Source: Mactra quadrangularis
Lineage: Eukaryota; Mollusca; Bivalvia; Venerida; Mactridae
DNA length: 64,000 nucleotides
Direction: 5' to 3'
Assembly: GCA_025267735.1 (NCBI GenBank)
Contig: CM046303.1
Span: forward strand, 19,520,403 to 19,584,402
The position numbers and the translations under genes are program-made. Within the stretch, counting starts at the first letter, position 1, and every line of letters begins with the position of its first letter. Under the pieces are notes generated by a model that was not told where the DNA came from, made no database searches, and worked only from the letters and a program-made list of their open reading frames with translations. Positions 61,746 to 64,000 of the stretch are shown in pieces.

Positions 61746-63257
61746 TGTAACAATATAAGAGCAACTGTTAGTCTTATAAAAATTATGAATATGACATGAA
61801 CATTGAGCGTAAAATGTAACAATAAAACTCGTATATCAATCATATGAAAATATTATTATCATCACCATAATAGCGTAAATCCCTAAAAAAGATCAAATAC
61901 ATGTGAAAAAAGTGAGATGCTTGTGGACATAGGCATCAATAAGTATTATTTCCTATACACAATAAGTCATTTTGCACGTACAAATCCAATCAAGACACCG
62001 GCCATTTGCTTTAAACTGTGTGTACATAAATGATGAGATTTCATAGAAACAGTACAACATTAAACTAATTCTTTTTTACCAACTAATAGTTGAAAAAACC
62101 GCTTCTATATTAAAAATATTAGGAAATAAGATCAAAAGATGCTCATACTTACATATGCAAACAACATATTGTGATTAAACTATATAAAAACATCATCATA
62201 CAAACTAAGTAACCCAATATGCATTTGTTTATTTTAGAAATATTTGTTTCAAAACTACAACACGAATGATTGTATTAAGTAATGCACATTTTGTAGTATT
62301 TAACTGGTTTATGTTAATCATGTGTTTGATAATTCAATTGCTACCGGAGAAGACGAAAGTATTCTAGTTTTGCAGCAGTTTTATGAATTTGCTGATGTTC
62401 ATATAGTTAACGTATGTTTTACACCAACAAAGCAAATATTTACCCAATACATTGTTTTCTAGTTTGCGGCGTTTTAAAGTATAAAACATTTGCGAAATAG
62501 TCGAAATGATTGTTGGATATATCATATTTAAAAGAAATTACCCACGCTTAGTAAAAAGTAGTAAAACATAAAAATGCGCTGATGATCTTATCTCAAATCA
62601 ATCTTCTTAGTTTAAATCTTTCTGACAGAAGATTTCAAATGGTAACTTTTGGTAACTGGCCCTACTTCTAAACAAATTATGTTGGTCAAAAATGCAACCA
62701 ATAGAGCTTTAAATGATTTTCATTGGGCTTAAGTCATTGATAACACGTATAATGGTCAATTTACGACGGCCATCTCAACTTACTCCTAGACCTTTGTATC
62801 TAATCATTATTCACCTTCAATTCCACAAAGCCGACATCTTCTCTATAAACCTATACAAAGAGGAAAACAGACATTATTGTGGAATTGTCATTTGAGTGTA
62901 TAACTAGTCTAACGAGTCTCGAACAAGAAACCCTTTTTTGAACATTGGTATAGAAATAACGCGCCTTAAGCATTAATAATCGTACAACGTTGACCAAATC
63001 TATACAACTGTAAATGTTCTACTTTACTTTATTACAGACCATATTTCAAAACTAGGTTATGACCAGAAAATTAATTTTCCTTCATATGTTTGAAAGTGTG
63101 TTAGTAACATTTAATCGTATAATGGAAATAAGTGAACACACCCAGACAATAATTAAACATATTGCTTCTATTCTCCTGACAAATCATTATTTCACAAAGT
63201 ATGAGGATGGACAAGGTAAATCAAAGTTAATATAAAACGTTTACTCCATTTACATAG

Positions 63258-63307
63258 TTTCAGAATACAGATGTCATATCCGATTTCTACAGGGAAATAC
63301 AGTTATG
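63258..63307. other. Conserved 50-mer in the last, diverged copy
   Basis: 49 of 50 bases match 16181-16230 (a single C/T). Neighbouring sequence on both sides is clearly diverged from copy A1, with indels. Confidence 0.7.
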
Positions 63308-64000
63308 ACAAAGCCTAACTAAAATACATAATGAATTCCCTTAGTGAATGGTGTATATTTTCAATTATTATTTTGACCGCTCCTTTAGTGATCATGGTTG
63401 AATGTGACATTGTATTTGAAAAAAATAACCTCAATAGTTCACAACTTTCTGCTTAAGCGACAGCACACGTTATTATACTGGCATACCACATAAACAAATG
63501 CTTTGTTAACAAGTACTTGTAAACTAATCGCCTTAACTCAAATGAAAAAAAAAGTATTTTTTTAATTTATTTTTCATTCATCGATAGATTGATACCAAAT
63601 TTTATGATTACCATGCTTAAGGAATTTTTGTGGAAAATCGTTGTTTTGAAGTAATTTTAACGACATCCTTTTATATATAAATATCCGAAGAGCAGTGTGT
63701 TATGCACAAAATGTTTAAGCAAGGGTTATACGTAATCAATGTCGATGTTTTATACCAAGTATTTACAAGCAAGATTTTGCATTTGTCTGTGGGGATGTAT
63801 GTGTTTTATTTGATGATGTTCCTGATAAGTTTTCAAAATCCATTTGTTTAGAAGAATTATACATTGCTGAACTGTAATATGTCATTGAGTATTCTAAGCC
63901 TCCGTACAATTAAACGTACCATTTTATTCTCAACCAGTATGTTAAATCGTTTTGAGAGAAAACAAATACGTTCATTAGTTATATGTTAAGAGTTCCTTTA

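Larger units (their letters stand above)
52425..62812. repeat. 10.2-kb tandem duplication, right copy (C2)
   Basis: Second copy of 42267-52424. Differences: about 450 bases lost near 53000 (between ATATCAAGTA and GACTTTATAAGA), additional SINEs at 59521 and 61422, about 420 bases at 57840-58262 that C1 lost, and an inverted piece at 58269-58673. Confidence 0.8.
58262..64000. repeat. Unit B, second copy (B2), running off the window
   Basis: Unit A ends at GTTCTCATAAAACTT and unit B begins. It is collinear with B1 to 62812, then continues with diverged equivalents of 15850-16500 (63001-63500: ACTTTATTACAGACCATATTTC, the 50-mer, TTATTTTGACCGCTCC). The SINE-X site is empty here (ATAATGGAAATAAGTG, about 63119-63134). 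The last ~450 bases show nothing I can place. Confidence 0.7.

Overview
This is a window of AT-rich, intron- or intergenic-like eukaryotic DNA. No protein-coding gene can be supported with confidence: the open frames are short, most are not kept between repeated copies, and several are shadows of SINEs or minisatellites. The tRNA-derived SINEs, whose 3' ends read GGCGTTAAACCCAAC followed by ACAAA-type tails, together with Tc1-type MITEs and a probable solo LTR, suggest a marine invertebrate, most likely a bivalve mollusc. The taxon is inferred from general knowledge of mollusc SINEs, not from a database match.

The dominant structure is a hierarchical tandem segmental array filling almost the whole window. 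Positions 1-4042 are an old, strongly diverged copy. From 4043 the same order of landmarks recurs with a period near 15.5 kb (starts 4043, 21835 and 37381): block beta, Tc1 MITE, exon-like block, headless SINE, 69-bp minisatellite, a long AT-rich stretch, a conserved 50-mer, block alpha, a 100-codon open frame, and SINE-II and SINE-Y (both only in the first two copies). Blocks alpha and beta are themselves diverged relatives, so each 15.5-kb unit is an older internal duplication. Markers and local similarity re-phase the youngest step as a duplication of about 16.93-32.19 kb into 32.19-46.36 kb. At the right, a 10.2-kb segment (about 42267-52424) is repeated at 52425-62812. That segment joins unit-A sequence to an older unit-B sequence.

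Mobile elements date these steps. Several SINEs are filled in one copy and empty in its partner, with target-site duplications visible: SINE-X (empty in copy A1 and in the last, diverged copy), SINE-Y (empty in A4), and three SINEs that separate B1 from B2. Copy-specific insertions are a 1.96-kb inverted-repeat element at 12909-14871, a 1.68-kb element with perfect 18-bp ends at 27682-29364, and a 614-bp probable solo LTR at 40274-40887 that splits a SINE. Two minisatellites vary between copies: a 31-bp repeat with about 45 units in one copy only, and a 69-bp repeat with exactly 11, 2 and 5 units.

The signals most deserving follow-up are a 50-bp block almost unchanged in five copies whose flanks have diverged, a 118-bp exon-like block with splice-like borders in three copies, a 69-bp repeat that stays in frame within a longer open frame in two copies, and the recombination history recorded by the SINE filled/empty sites.
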